64,000 nucleotides of DNA, taken from contig NC_082604.1 in assembly GCF_030936135.1 (NCBI RefSeq), positions 2,983,001 through 3,047,000 of the forward strand, written 5' to 3'. Position numbers and translations under genes: made by a program. Of the stretch, positions 28,501 to 39,445 are shown in pieces; position 1 is the first letter of the stretch, and the number at the start of each line of letters is the position of its first letter. Below the pieces are notes generated by a model that saw only the letters and a list, made by a program, of their open reading frames with translations, searched no databases and was not told the origin of the DNA. Source of the DNA: Gavia stellata. Its lineage: Eukaryota > Chordata > Aves > Gaviiformes > Gaviidae.

Positions 28501-31500
28501 GAGTAAATCTCTTCTTAATCAACACGAACGGTTGATGAGGCCATGCTGTTCACAATTCCAGTACAAGAAAAAAGATTATGCATTTTCACCAATGAAAGCA
28601 CTCACTTTCTTTGGGGTGGTTGTGTTTTGTGCCTCAAATGCATTTCTAAATGCTACAAGTCAAAATCAATCTTGAGAAAATTGCAAATTAACAAGTTACT
28701 GAAGATTCACTGTATCTGGGGACGTTTCAAAAGTTTAGTAAAGCTGTACCTTTAACTGCGCTGTAAACCATCTAAAAGTATTATCTTAACACACTGTCAC
28801 AATCATGTCACAGGCTAAAGGGCTGATAAACATCTAGGGAATAAGAATATAAACAGCCAGATAGTTTTAGTCAGAAAGCAACAGAGAAATGAGAAAGATG
28901 CATTCCAAAAAAACCAGGGAAATAACAAAAGAACAAATAAGAAGGAAAAATATAAAAGCAGAATGCAACAGAATACCCCACTTTCAAAAAGGACCAGACA
29001 CCGTCAAATCATTAGAAATATTTCCTGACTGCTACTTATCATGTGAGATACTGGTAAGATTTCCAGTCTTGTTAAATTGCAGCACAGGAGGGGAGCGCCA
29101 ACAAGTTTCATTAGTTTCACTCTCATTAGTTTTGAGTCAACACGGAAAAAAAATAACGGGGCTTTTGACCTAACTTTAAACTATTCCTCAAGAAAAAAAA
29201 AAAAGACAATGACAACTGGGGCACAATTAAGTAGCTAGAGACTCACTTTGGTGACTTGAGGTCTCGATGGATGATTTTGTGAAGGTGCAGATAATTCATC
29301 CCACTTGCAATCCCCGTGGACCAATCCACAAGCAGCCGAGGGGTGACTTTCCGCCCTGCTCGCAGGACTTCGTAGAGCTGTCCATGTGCACAGTACTCCA
29401 TGATAATACAGTAGCATGGGGCTTGAGTGCAAACTCCCCTGTCAAAGAAAACACACAACTAGTGAGTATCACAGAGTAGAAATCCCAGAGCAACTCTCAA
29501 AGGTGGCAATGAAGGGGCGGGAGAGTAACCTGTTTACTCTGCCTGGGCAAGCCTCTGCTAATACCTCCTGACTGACCAGGAAGGGGAATGTGTCCTGCAT
29601 GCCTTGCACAGGAGGACAACAGAGGTGGGTTTCCTTCAACTTCCACACCTGCGGATTTGTAGGGTTCACAGCAGGCGTTTTGTGAGCCCGCGTGCAAAGT
29701 GCAGCATTGGGTGGGAACGGTGTCCGTAGCTTTGTTTTCACAGCAATGTGCAACAATTTGAGAGGTAGTATAACTGCCCATTTTGTCCCACAGACAGCTT
29801 AGTCCCTGGATTTTAGAAACTTGGCCAGGGTACATAAGCAATATCCCTGCATAAAGGTACATTTCTAACAAATTTCACAACCTACTTGAACGCAATGATG
29901 TTAGGATGTTTGAGTTTCCGCAAGTGCTTGATATCCGTTTCGTTCTGATCTCTCACTTTCTTGATGGCCACCTCCTCCGCCCGGAATTTTCCCAGGAAGA
30001 CGGCTCCCTGCGCACCGCTGCCCAGCCACTGCAGTTCCGAGATCTCCTCGAACGGGACCTCCCAGGTATCTAGGCACAGGCAAGCAAAGGAAACAACGTA
30101 AAAGGTCAAGACCACAAAAATGTTCTGCTGCAAGGTCACACCAGGACAGCACCTGCCACCTCCCTTGCTAAATCTCAAGGTGGACTTTTCTGGGGGTGGT
30201 AGATGGCATCTCCTCCCAGCACAGGCGCGGCTGAGGCACACACCGTACATGCTCAGCCCCAGCTTCCCTTTCATCCAGCTCCTCTCCCCTATCACAGTCG
30301 CCTCCAGTCTGTTCCTTCCATCCTCCCAGCTGCTTTTTCAACCGCTGACCACTCAGGTGAGCCACTCCGACTTGGCAGGCGGCAACTGAGCATACCAGGG
30401 ACACTGGATTGGCGATTTAGGGAGCAGGTCCTCTACTCCAAAATTTAATCGATGATGGTATCTTTTATAAAGTACATGACTCCATCGAAAAGCATAGATG
30501 AGAAGAAACATTTAACACTGACAACTGACGAAAAAAACCCCTTGAGGTTTTTTTCCCCCCGAAACAGGGCAAAAATAGGAAATAAAAGGGAAAGTCAGAG
30601 GTGGCAGGTTATAAAATGCAGAGCACCAAGTTACCCAACACAAAGCACATTAACTACCACCACCAGTCACAGAAACAGGTCTTTCCCACACCAACATTGT
30701 GTATATCAGTGTCAAACAAACAAAAAAAATCTTAGGAGATTCCTCCTCTTAGTTACCCTCATGCATCTTGTAGGGATACTGCCAGAGTGGTCCAGTAGCA
30801 CAGTATAAACTGTTTCAAGACGGTTGTACCCACCAAAACAGAAAGCCTTGTCTGCGAGTCACCTTGAAATTCCCTTAACATCCCAGGAACAGCAAGATAA
30901 AAGGCAGGCAATAATTTATTTACCGTAACTCAATAAATGTGTAAGTTCAGAAAATAAACTACTTAGCAGCAAAAACAACAAGTAACGCACTGATTTCGGA
31001 AAGAAAAGCAAGCTGCACCTCTACAGATCCCTATTTCGGATCACTACAAAGACACACCTTCTTGTTTCATCCAGTCTCTGAGCCATTGGGGTGTTCCCAG
31101 GGCTGCAACCGGGATTATGCAAAAGTCTCCATTTTAGATACTGTCACCACTGAAGGCAAACTTACTTATATACCCAAAGTGCCTCTGGACTAATCCCAAT
31201 TCAAACCTTTCCCCCAAACCATTCCTGCAACAGTCGGACACTAGCTGGATGTCGACTGCTCTCTAGGCATGGCCAAGGAAAGCCAGCTCCCACCCCGAGC
31301 CAGAACCCAGCGCTCATTCTGCTCACTGAACTAGAAAAAAAAAAAAAAAAAAACATCGTTAATCTACAGCCAAAATTTCCTTCAACTTGGCAGGGCAAAG
31401 TTCAATCCTCAGCACATGTTTCTTCACAGGCACAAGTCTATTTTTCATACCGATACATCCGCTTGCAACCTTACGTTGTACAAAGATATTAAGAGAGCAC

Positions 31501-34500
31501 ATGCAGCTCTCAACTGAAACGCATTATAACTAAGCAATCCCAGTAACTGTGGATTTGCCGCAGATGATCCCTATCCTCGATTTTCAAGAATGCCATGACA
31601 CTGTGAAGGTGATATTGCCTGCCAGCAAATGTGTCCGTTGGTATTGAAGCAAGAAATGCCTGTCCGTGTAAGAACCTAAGAGAAACGGATGCATGAAACA
31701 TGCTGTGACCGCTATCTTGACCACAGGACATTCAAGTATTTTAAAATAATAAGCGAACAACTTAAGTATTGTGACAAAAAATTGCTCATAATTGGTATTT
31801 AATTCTTTAGACATTTAGACATGTAAAGACAGTTCTTTAGATACGGAAAATAAAAGAAAATAAGGAAATTCATAAATAAATTGAGAAGATCTGTATTTCT
31901 GTTTGATTCACAAATGCATTGCTTCTGAAAGAAGGTGGCAAATACAGTTGATTTTTGTGTTTGTGGAGGAACAGTATTTTTACGTGGGCAACACTGAAAC
32001 TATTCCACTGTACTGAAATAGCTGTGTCTTTACATTTGAGAAGACTGCCTTTCCTGTACAAGGCGCGCAACGTCGTCATTTATGTCCCTGAAGTACCCAA
32101 AGTTTGTGAGCAGTAATGGGTAACTACATTGCTAGCATCTAGGAGCCCTAATTATCTCTTAATATTATCTATTAACCTCTGCAATGGCAAAGGCAGAGAG
32201 AGAATATAAACAAAGTAAGCAAAAGTTCACGCGCCTCCTCCTGCAAAGCCATCTCGTGTTTATTTGATAATATTTATCCCTTCCCATATCCCACTTGCAC
32301 CCTGATCATCAAGGGCACGATACAGGGAAGAGGTTTCAGTGTAGCAACAATCAGTGAAACATCCTACATCTTTGGGAATTTCAAGAACAACGAAGAGCCA
32401 AACCATATGTAACGTGTAATGCAAGAGTGGGAAAAAAATCCAGAAAAACTCTTTCACTGTACAGGAGCATGTTACTACATTTCAAGACAGCCAGCATCAG
32501 CAATTCGTTTGGCTCCCATAACATATCAAGCACCGAAAAGCTTCCCAAAGAAAGTGATGCTGGGGGAGAAAAGCACTGGACTACATTCGGTTGAAAACCA
32601 GGGTTTGTTAGCGTTAGTGGTGCAAACCTGCATTTTCTATTACAACCCAAACCCACCGATTAAAAAATACATCTAGATTACCCTGTGTATGTGCTCCCTA
32701 CGGCTCCCAGGGACCACCCGCAAGGACAACAGGCTGACAAGGGTCAGTATTACAAAGTTAGTCTTACCAGTTCTGCAGAGGCACAACGGGCAAGGTTGGA
32801 GAAGAGAGGACTCGACACACCGCCAGCTGAATACAGCTGAAAGTTGAGACCATGCACACCGCCCGGACAGCAGGTTATAAAGCTCTCCCCGCTGCCTGTA
32901 CGGACCCGTCTGGAACAGCCCACAATACCCTGAAGCAAAGACCGGTGAATTACGGCTGTCCCAGCTACGGCACATCTACACACCGGGTACAATGAGAAAC
33001 AGCACACGAGAGGTGATGCCAAGATCTCCGTCATCTTATCCAACAGCTTGAAACAGAAAAGGACTTGCATAAACCAGCAGCAAGAACTTGGGTGCGTGGC
33101 TATGATGACTAACCACAGTTAAGTCAAAGTGCCTATCCGGAAGAGTAACACCTCAGATGATCAGCAGGGTGCAAGGAGACACGTCTGGACACACTAATCA
33201 AGACTCGACTGTACTGCCAGCCTTGTTCAAGAAGTCCGTTAACACTGCTCAGCGAAACATCCTTTGAGTTTGCCCAGACTTCAGGGCTTGCTACAGCTCT
33301 CCTAGCACCCCCCGCCTCCTCCAGCAGAAGAGAGACGAGGATATCTCCTACCAGGATGGAGCAGTTGTTATTCCAGACTCTTCTGGGCTTAAAGAAACTT
33401 GTGGGATGGTTCACCTAAATAAATTAAAGTGTAACAGCAGCAGGAATTACGCAAGAGCATGTGTTTCTAAGGTGATTAAGAACCATTTGAGTAGAATGAT
33501 GGGAATCTATTTCCCATGGGGAAGAAACGCAGGAGCAGCCTGAGCCATTGAGCCAATCTATTTGAAGCAAATTTTTGCCTTTTGCCAGCGCTGGCTGCTC
33601 GCCAGCATTGGCATTACGACAAGGAGCATCTCTGGTTTACAAAAAACCCACTAACACAAGCACATTTCGTAAAGCACCTTGCTCTCCAGGTTCACACAAA
33701 AATGAACACGATGATGGTAAACACATAACCTGTGAAAGGGAAGGTGAAAGCAGCTCCTGAAGACAGACTCTTAATCCAAAGGCAATGGCTCGGAAGTCTA
33801 ATGAGTCCGTAGAAAACACAAACAAGTCCTAGTATAAAGTGCTAGAGTCCCAACGATCCAAATGAAATAACTGGTAGACGCAAATTAAAGAACTAAGTAT
33901 ATCTCCCTGAAACCACTCACCAACAGCCTTTAGAAACCAGTGCAAACAACTGGAAAAACACAGTCAGGAGTGATTTTATGGGTCAAACCCAACATATTTG
34001 AACCTCAGATAATCAACTGGCAGCCACTGAGCAATACAAAAGCAAACACTCCCTGCAGAAATGACTACTCACCAAGCAGGTAGAGCATTGGGTGGGAATG
34101 GTGTCTGTAGCTAACAGCAAACTGCAAAGCAGCCATGAATCTATGGCTCTGAACATGCTCATGACACTGAGAACAGCAAGATACTTCTGTGCGTACAAAG
34201 AGGAGCTCTGCGTGCACCCCCCAAACACAACCACGCTCTCAGCTGCTCATTTTCATTAGTTAGCGCTTCAATCTTTTTTAATAGTGACTTTCACACAAAA
34301 GAAAGTGTCCCCTGTGGGCCATCAAAGCACACATTAAACTGTGGTCTCCAATGCATCTGCTGTCCCAATTATATGCAAAATACGATCTCTTCTTCGCCTC
34401 GCAGGTAGCGTTCCTGAAGCTACCCATCCGAGTTTACAGGCACACGCAGGCAGGTGACGGCTCAGCAGCAGCCAGCGATAAGAAGTCTGACCTGGTGAGA

Positions 34501-36629
34501 TAGCACTTGTATGGGATAGTCGCAGAATTGCCGGAAGCAGCCGATGTAACTCTGCATCTGTGTCCTTTCCTTGGAAAGTTTTAGCTTCACTTAAAATCAC
34601 CAAGCATCCAAAACAAAGAAGAGTAACACAGACATACTGACACCATGCCTCCTTTGAATGTTATCCGACTGTTCTGACACTCGTTTTCCTTCCCAAGGAA
34701 GGCTCCCCAGCCAGACGCAGCCTCATCCAAAACTCACCATCCGACTCCACATATTGTGCAATCACCCCAATAGTCTTAATTCCCCAGGGAATTTTCAGTC
34801 ACCTTTTTTATTTATAGGCTCAACCATGTGTGACATGCTGAGCTTACAACATGCAGACAAAAACTGAGAACCAACTTTGCCAAAGGATTTCAAACCCAAG
34901 TAAACTCTTGCTGAGCCCATAGGTCTGACAGACAAAGAGGCTGCTGCTTAGGAAGGCACCTGCCATTCTATAAGGCAGAGGTGCATTTCCCTGCTCGGAG
35001 TTATGAAGTGGAAACGACTGACCCTAGGAAGGAGAAGTAAGTTTATTTTAAGGCAGATTAATCCAACGTGTTATTCAACAGCTCTGCTCCCTCATATTAG
35101 GAACTGTTCCCCAACCCACCTCTGGGGTTCAGATATGAACCACTCAGATGGGTTTTCTGACCACCTATCTCCTAATTTGTCTATGCCAGAAAACATTTGA
35201 TTAACACTGAGTCATGATCACAGCAATACAGGAGACTTCTACCCCCCGGTATAGTATGGTGGCCAGGCTGTTCCCATTTTCGATAAGCCTCAACCATTTC
35301 AGCTCCTTAATTCTAATGACAGCTTGTTCTTTTCCCATCTGCCACTTCCCTCCTGCTGTGCTAGGGGAGAAATTAGACACCAAAGGCAGAGCATACTCTG
35401 CTCTTTAGCTTTCAGTAACCCCTAAAGATACATATATGCGATTGGCTGGGACATTACTTATTCCCAAACTATGTATTTTTTTATATATATATATATATAT
35501 ATACACTCACCCACACCCCCATACATTTATACATTTACATTTATACATCTGAATGAAAAAGGTGTAAATAGTAAAGGACATATTTCTGGAAATATAAATA
35601 CTGAATGATATTTTAAAGAGTAAAATTACTCCTGAATAAAAAAGCCCATAAAAGCTCATGTATTATGCCCATAGAAAAGCAATACTTCTGCTATTTGGTG
35701 GTCAACTGGAGACAGCCTTCACATGCACGTGCAGGAGTAGAAATGCCTATGTCAATGTTTTTCATCTGGCATGATGAAAATACTATGCCTATGTTTTTCA
35801 TCTGGCATGAAAAAACTGCAGAACTGAAGTAGCTGGTACACTCCCTGTGTTCAACACAATTCTTTCTGATCCTCACTTAGACAAATACTTGGTTCAGATT
35901 CAGACCTTGTCACAATGGTCCAAGGCATGCGTCAGCACAGGCAATTGTGTTTGACTCCGTCACGAGCTGCCTTTGCTACAAATGATGGCTGTTGGCTGCA
36001 CAGTGCAGGATTTCTCTTTGCAAACCCATAATAGGGCTGCACGAGACAAAAATGGTCACATGGGAAGCCGGGAAAAAGCCCTGGGTTGCTTTCCTCATCT
36101 TCACACATTGCCCCAGAACCAGTAAAGGTTTACTTCCCTACTCACCTTGCTGTTGCAGTTTATAGTCTGTGGAGTATGCCTTGCCTATGATGTTCCACAC
36201 GGGCCTCAGACAACCGAAAAGTCCCTCAAGAAACCCACCGCTCCCACTGCCTGATCTGTTGAACTGGACTTTAACATCGTCCGCTCCACTGTTGCTCTCT
36301 CCATCCATAGTGTTCCTGTTGCCCTGAGGAATGGCTGTTTCAGACTCATCCTGCTCTCGCAGCTGCAGCACGCTGTTCTCAAATTGGTCCCTAGAGTCCT
36401 CGCTGATGCTGGTCAGCACTGCTGCAGTGACCGGGCTGCTCATGTTTTCGATGAGGTCTGCCTGCAGCAAGCCCTTCTCACGCACATCCTCTATGAGCTC
36501 GGGGGACGGGTGGTTTCCAGCGGGTGCATGTTCATCATGTAACCTACTAAAGTCTTTATCTTCACAGAAAGCTTTGCCGATCGAGGTTGGAGAGGAAGAC
36601 AAGCTCAGGCGCTCCTGAGTACTGGCCAT
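13441..36629 (-). CDS. MAP3K13: MAP3K13 (leucine zipper-bearing kinase LZK, mixed-lineage family MAP3K)
   Basis: Thirteen coding exons, all GT-AG, join without a frameshift into 955 aa; human MAP3K13 is 966 aa. The protein is a cytosolic Ser/Thr MAP3K that signals through MKK4/MKK7 to JNK and acts with DLK (MAP3K12) in axon-injury responses. The kinase domain covers about 171-412: glycine loop [12 protein letters not shown] (177-188), VAIKK with Lys198, HRDLKSPN with Asp282, DFG at 300-302 and APE at 324-326. Tandem leucine-zipper helices cover about 440-505 ([40 protein letters not shown]). A basic Ser/Arg stretch (585-598), a His/Pro-rich tract (619-651), an acidic box [18 protein letters not shown] (801-818) and a conserved tail ending SSATW follow. 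Start ATG 36627-36629 has a strong context (ATCATGG). The gene converges on TMEM41A, as in human. Confidence 0.98.
14225..14522 (-). CDS. MAP3K13: MAP3K13 coding exon: conserved C-terminal region
   Basis: Acceptor TGGTTTGCAG, donor GAG|GTGAGT. Encodes [30 protein letters not shown], a Glu/Leu-rich helix, [10 protein letters not shown] and [16 protein letters not shown]. Confidence 0.97.
17019..17089 (-). CDS. MAP3K13: MAP3K13 coding exon: acidic box
   Basis: 71 nt; acceptor TTTTCTCCCAG, donor AG|GTAAAA. Encodes [23 protein letters not shown]. Confidence 0.96.
18527..19271 (-). CDS. MAP3K13: MAP3K13 large coding exon (Ser/Arg, His/Pro-rich region)
   Basis: 745 nt; acceptor TGTCTCTCAG, donor AAG|GTAAGG. 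Encodes [29 protein letters not shown], a polyproline run followed by a histidine-rich stretch (619-651), then conserved [20 protein letters not shown] and SPDLISAAM, ending RPLQK. Confidence 0.97.
20289..20426 (-). CDS. MAP3K13: MAP3K13 coding exon after the zippers
   Basis: Acceptor AATGTTTCAG, donor CG|GTAAGA. Encodes [20 protein letters not shown] to GSQTK, with the conserved IIHPN and EKLMKRKGV. Confidence 0.96.
20953..21069 (-). CDS. MAP3K13: MAP3K13 coding exon: second leucine-zipper helix
   Basis: Acceptor CTGTTTTTCAG, donor AA|GTATGT. Encodes [20 protein letters not shown] to VREKELI. Confidence 0.97.
22090..22240 (+). repeat. Old CR1 LINE fragment in a MAP3K13 intron
   Basis: The plus strand shows degraded CR1 reverse-transcriptase sequence: a GGGGTCCTCAGCAC-like stretch, GGGGCTGGAGCACATGCCCT and GAGGGAGCTGGGCTCATTCA, parallel to the better copy at 39470-39620. 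Both ends are lost. It lies antisense to MAP3K13. Confidence 0.7.
22272..22381 (-). CDS. MAP3K13: MAP3K13 coding exon: first leucine-zipper helix
   Basis: Acceptor TTTCCTAG, donor AG|GTCTGT, which is the weakest donor of the gene (C at +3). Encodes [18 protein letters not shown] to [11 protein letters not shown]1 relic lies about 30 nt beyond the donor. Confidence 0.96.
23356..23464 (-). CDS. MAP3K13: MAP3K13 coding exon: end of kinase domain
   Basis: Acceptor TTTGCTCCAG, donor CAG|GTAACT. Encodes [19 protein letters not shown] to ETYFKSQ; the conserved Arg of subdomain XI is in RNRPSF. Confidence 0.98.
25163..25321 (-). CDS. MAP3K13: MAP3K13 coding exon: kinase C-lobe
   Basis: Acceptor TCTTCATCAG, donor TG|GTAAGA. 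Encodes [19 protein letters not shown] to KILMKQTW. Confidence 0.98.
28269..28427 (-). CDS. MAP3K13: MAP3K13 coding exon: activation segment
   Basis: Acceptor TTCTCTCCAG, donor TG|GTGAGT. Encodes [31 protein letters not shown] and EKVDIW. Confidence 0.98.
29247..29438 (-). CDS. MAP3K13: MAP3K13 coding exon: kinase hinge to catalytic loop
   Basis: Acceptor CTTTGACAG, donor AA|GTGAGT. Encodes [19 protein letters not shown] to HRDLKSPN (Asn split over the junction). Confidence 0.98.
29703..29731. repeat. Short dispersed repeat, copy A
   Basis: AGCATTGGGTGGGAACGGTG followed by TCCGTAGCT; 27 of 29 bases match 34084-34112. Element family unknown. Confidence 0.6.
29886..30069 (-). CDS. MAP3K13: MAP3K13 coding exon: kinase N-lobe
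   Basis: Acceptor TGCCTGTGCCTAG, donor AA|GTAGGT. Encodes [19 protein letters not shown], the glycine loop, the VAIKK lysine and LKHPNIIAF. Confidence 0.98.
34084..34112. repeat. Short dispersed repeat, copy B
   Basis: Same 29-bp core as 29703-29731, with TG in place of CG at both differing sites. Confidence 0.6.
35482..35503. repeat. (TA)n microsatellite
   Basis: About eleven TA units after a T run. Confidence 0.95.
35743..35815. repeat. Local tandem duplication
   Basis: ATGTTTTTCATCTGGCATGA occurs at 35755-35774 and again at 35791-35810, each preceded by ATGCCT. Unit about 36-42 bp. Confidence 0.9.
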
Positions 36630-36720
36630 GATGCCGTGAGTGTGCATCAAGGAGATGGTCTGAGTTGGTACTTAGAGAATTAGTACAACACAATTCAGAT
36701 GTGACACTTGGACCCAGTAC
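36146..36720 (-). CDS. MAP3K13: MAP3K13 first coding exon (with 91 nt of 5' leader)
   Basis: Acceptor TTTTTCCTCTCGTTTCAG ahead of 36720; donor CAAG|GTGAGT after 36146. Coding from 36629. Encodes residues 1-161: [13 protein letters not shown], a Ser/Glu-rich N terminus and the conserved [20 protein letters not shown] segment. An upstream in-frame ATG at 36645-36647 has a poor context (T at -3) and a TAA at 36672-36674 closes the frame, so it would add only six residues. Confidence 0.95.
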
Positions 36721-37728
36721 CTGAAACGAGAGGAAAAAGAACAACTTTCAAATTTTTATTTAAGTATTTTCACTATGTGCACTTCCACAGAGGCGAGCTG
36801 ATAATTAACTAGACATTCCAGACAACTACTGATACTTAGTAAATAATTACTGCCCTAAAACAAGCAAATAAATTATTCCAACAGAAACTCCACTCACACA
36901 GTACTCTCAGTAACCTACTGCAGGAATTGCCAGGTAAACAAACACCACAAGTTTTAAACAAAAGCCTAAAGGTCAAAACCCTGAAAGACTCTGCAGCAAA
37001 GAGCTGTTTCTTCAGGGTTACTATAGCATTTATCAGACTGAAGCTGACCCCCAGGTGTTTCCAGCTCAGGTAAGGTTCGAGTCCAGTCACCGCTTCTGGG
37101 TCTGGCACAGCCCACAAGCTCAGAATTCCTCTGCAAACCCTTGAGATGAGGTCTTAGAGAAACAAAGCACAGTGATACAGGTACCCTGAGTCCACCCAGG
37201 GACGGGTCGTAGCTGCTCTCTCAGAGCCCCACCAGGTTATGACCCTCCTGGTCCTTTAGTTTAATCCTTTCAAATTTTATGTAGCAAGTTATGTTACATT
37301 CTCTAACCACGTATGTGTCACCCTCGTAACGAACTAAGATTTGGAGAACTTCACGGGAACAGTATACCCTTGTCTCTGATCTCCCTCCTTCCACAAGCCT
37401 GAGGAACATCTCCTCCCACTGCTCTCTGCTTTCTCCCTCCATGAAGTTCCCTGGTAGGCTGCATATAAACTCAGAGCTGGCATCCCTTTTAATAAGTGCC
37501 CCCATCTTTTGCTACGTGCTCCACCGAAAAGACCCTTTTTCCACAATCCAGCGTAGTGTCACCTTTCTACAGAGCGGGGCTGCGCTGCGATAGCTGCCCG
37601 CTGCCACGGCACTTTGCTGGGGGACAGCCGCTTCCGAAGCAAAAGTCTCTAACTTTGCGCCAGAAGTAATTACGCACATTCAGCCTGTAACACGGAACAA
37701 AGTCCGATTTGAAATTCCATCTGAAGTT

Positions 37729-37753
37729 GGGGGGGGGGGGGGGGGGGGGGGGG
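37729..37753 (+). repeat. Poly-G run of 25 bases
   Basis: Uninterrupted G on plus (C on the MAP3K13 sense strand). Such runs are prone to sequencing error, so the length is uncertain. Confidence 0.9.
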
Positions 37754-38308
37754 AATGGCATTAACAGAATTGATTTTGTTAAAAAGGAAGATCGGTTATG
37801 CTGGGTGCAAAGTCCCGGGCTCTGCAAACAGCCACTGCAAGGAAGAAAGAGGTGGCCAGGTAGCACGCAGCCAATGGAAAGGGAACAGCTCAGTCCCGTA
37901 ACTTCTCAAGACGAGGTCATTACAGAGATGAAAGATAAGAGCTTCAGCCCGGTGTATGAAAAGCTCATGCCCTGGGCTTCAGTCCCTCTCCAACAGCAGA
38001 AGCCACAAACGGGAACAGCCAGGAGCCTGGTTCGCATTCCTGTATTTCTGCCTGATCATATGGGGTATGCGTAAAAGCTTTATTAGAAGAACGTCATTTC
38101 GGTTGCGAACTTCGTTCTTTAAAAGAAAGCAAAATAGCAAGTGAGGCAAAAATGGCAGCACAGTCCCGACTAGTAAAGGAGCCGAGTTAGACTTGTACAG
38201 GCAGCTCAAGAGTTGGTTATTCCTCACCTACCTGTGGCCAGCGTTACAACGAGCGATCCCCCAGCCGTAGGGTGACTGCAGCAGTATGGTTACTACTAGT
38301 AGCAGTGG

Positions 38309-38340
38309 TTATATGACCACAGATTTTGTTGGTCATATAA
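38309..38340. repeat. Perfect 11-bp inverted repeat with 10-nt loop
   Basis: TTATATGACCA (38309-38319) and TGGTCATATAA (38330-38340) are exact reverse complements around CAGATTTTGT. Confidence 0.9.
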
Positions 38341-39170
38341 AGAAGAAAAGGGAATCGTTTCAGACCTGAACAGAATTCCAGAAAAATACCAAAACTACTC
38401 CAATTCAGCCCTCCTGGGCACTGCCTCTGCTCATTTCCAGAAGTCTGAGAGAGACAAGTGATGCTTTAAACAGAAGCAAAATGTGACCAGTGTTCCGGCA
38501 GAGGAATCTGCTTTTCATAACACAGCATATTAAGCAATGTAAATAAAATGTCAGTCAGTTTCCCCTGCAAGAAACCCTCGAGTAAGAGCCAAAACAAGAA
38601 TTTGAGGTAACGGTATCCCAAAGTATCTCAAATTTAAACAATGGGAAGTGCATTAAGGATTAAATCAGACTTGGAGGATAAAATTGTTTTGCTGTTACGT
38701 GACTCTTGGAGTACATTAATATCATCTAGGATTTTGCTTTTACCTTTCTATGTAGTTTTCTGACTTCAGAATGCATGATTATGTAGATTTAACAGAGAAA
38801 GAACAGCTTTTCCTGTACATATTTAATATTTTCCTAGTTTCTAAATGGACTATCGGCATTGTATGTGACTCCTCCTCCCCCATGCATTTCTCAGTATTGC
38901 CTGGAAAGTTGAGTCTCTCTTTTCCATCCTGCTGCTGAAGCACCACAACATATATCTATTATGCTGCTAATAGCTACGAGACCGCTCTGACCCTCAATTC
39001 ACTTCTACTCCGATATTATTTGCCCTACAGACACCTGCAGCCTCCCACTACGATCAAGGCTCAATACAGCAGGCAGTGCAAGTGTATGCAGAGAATCCTT
39101 TTTTCTGATCTCAAGAAAAAGATGAAGTTTAGGCAAATCACGTGCATTTTCTGGGCTGTATAGTAGGCTG

Positions 39171-39300
39171 ATCACAGAATCGCAGGCATATTGGCTGGAA
39201 AGGACCTCTGGAAGTTATCAGGTTCAGCCTCCCTCCTACCTGCAGCAGCGCTGTCACAACAGAGCTCAGCCACAGCTACCATAACCCAGCCAAGAACAAA
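39171..39300 (-). repeat. CR1 LINE 3' end, diverged
   Basis: The plus-strand pattern ATCACAGAATCGCAGG, then GGCTGGAAAGGACCTCTGGA and a CAGCCTCCC stretch, is the reverse complement of a CR1 3' tail. The right boundary is uncertain. Confidence 0.65.
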
Positions 39301-39445
39301 CACCCAGATTCGGGGATATCAGGTCGGTCTTAGCAGATCAAATTGCCTTCTCCAAGACTTAGCTGTTTCAAATTTTAAAAGAGCCTTTAAGCACAGTGCC
39401 CTGACATCTTACATGCCACTGTATCTGCTTCATATATATATATAT

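Larger units (their letters stand above)
28428..29885 (-). other. MAP3K13 introns 28428-29246 and 29439-29885
   Basis: The first has short A-rich runs (28439-28455, 29191-29203). The second contains one copy (29703-29731) of a short repeat shared with 34084-34112. Confidence 0.75.
30070..36145 (-). other. MAP3K13 intron between the first and second coding exons
   Basis: About 6.1 kb. Contains a 19-A run (31335-31353), the second copy of a short dispersed repeat (34084-34112), a TA microsatellite (35482-35503) and a local 20-bp duplication (35755-35810). No coding exon or known element otherwise recognised. Confidence 0.75.

Noticed and set aside
36562-36744. Minus-strand frame overlapping the MAP3K13 leader
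   Set aside because: Different frame from the conserved protein and it crosses the splice acceptor.
37567-37866. Minus-strand frame with a polyproline run
   Set aside because: The prolines come from the 25-base homopolymer; no real protein signal.
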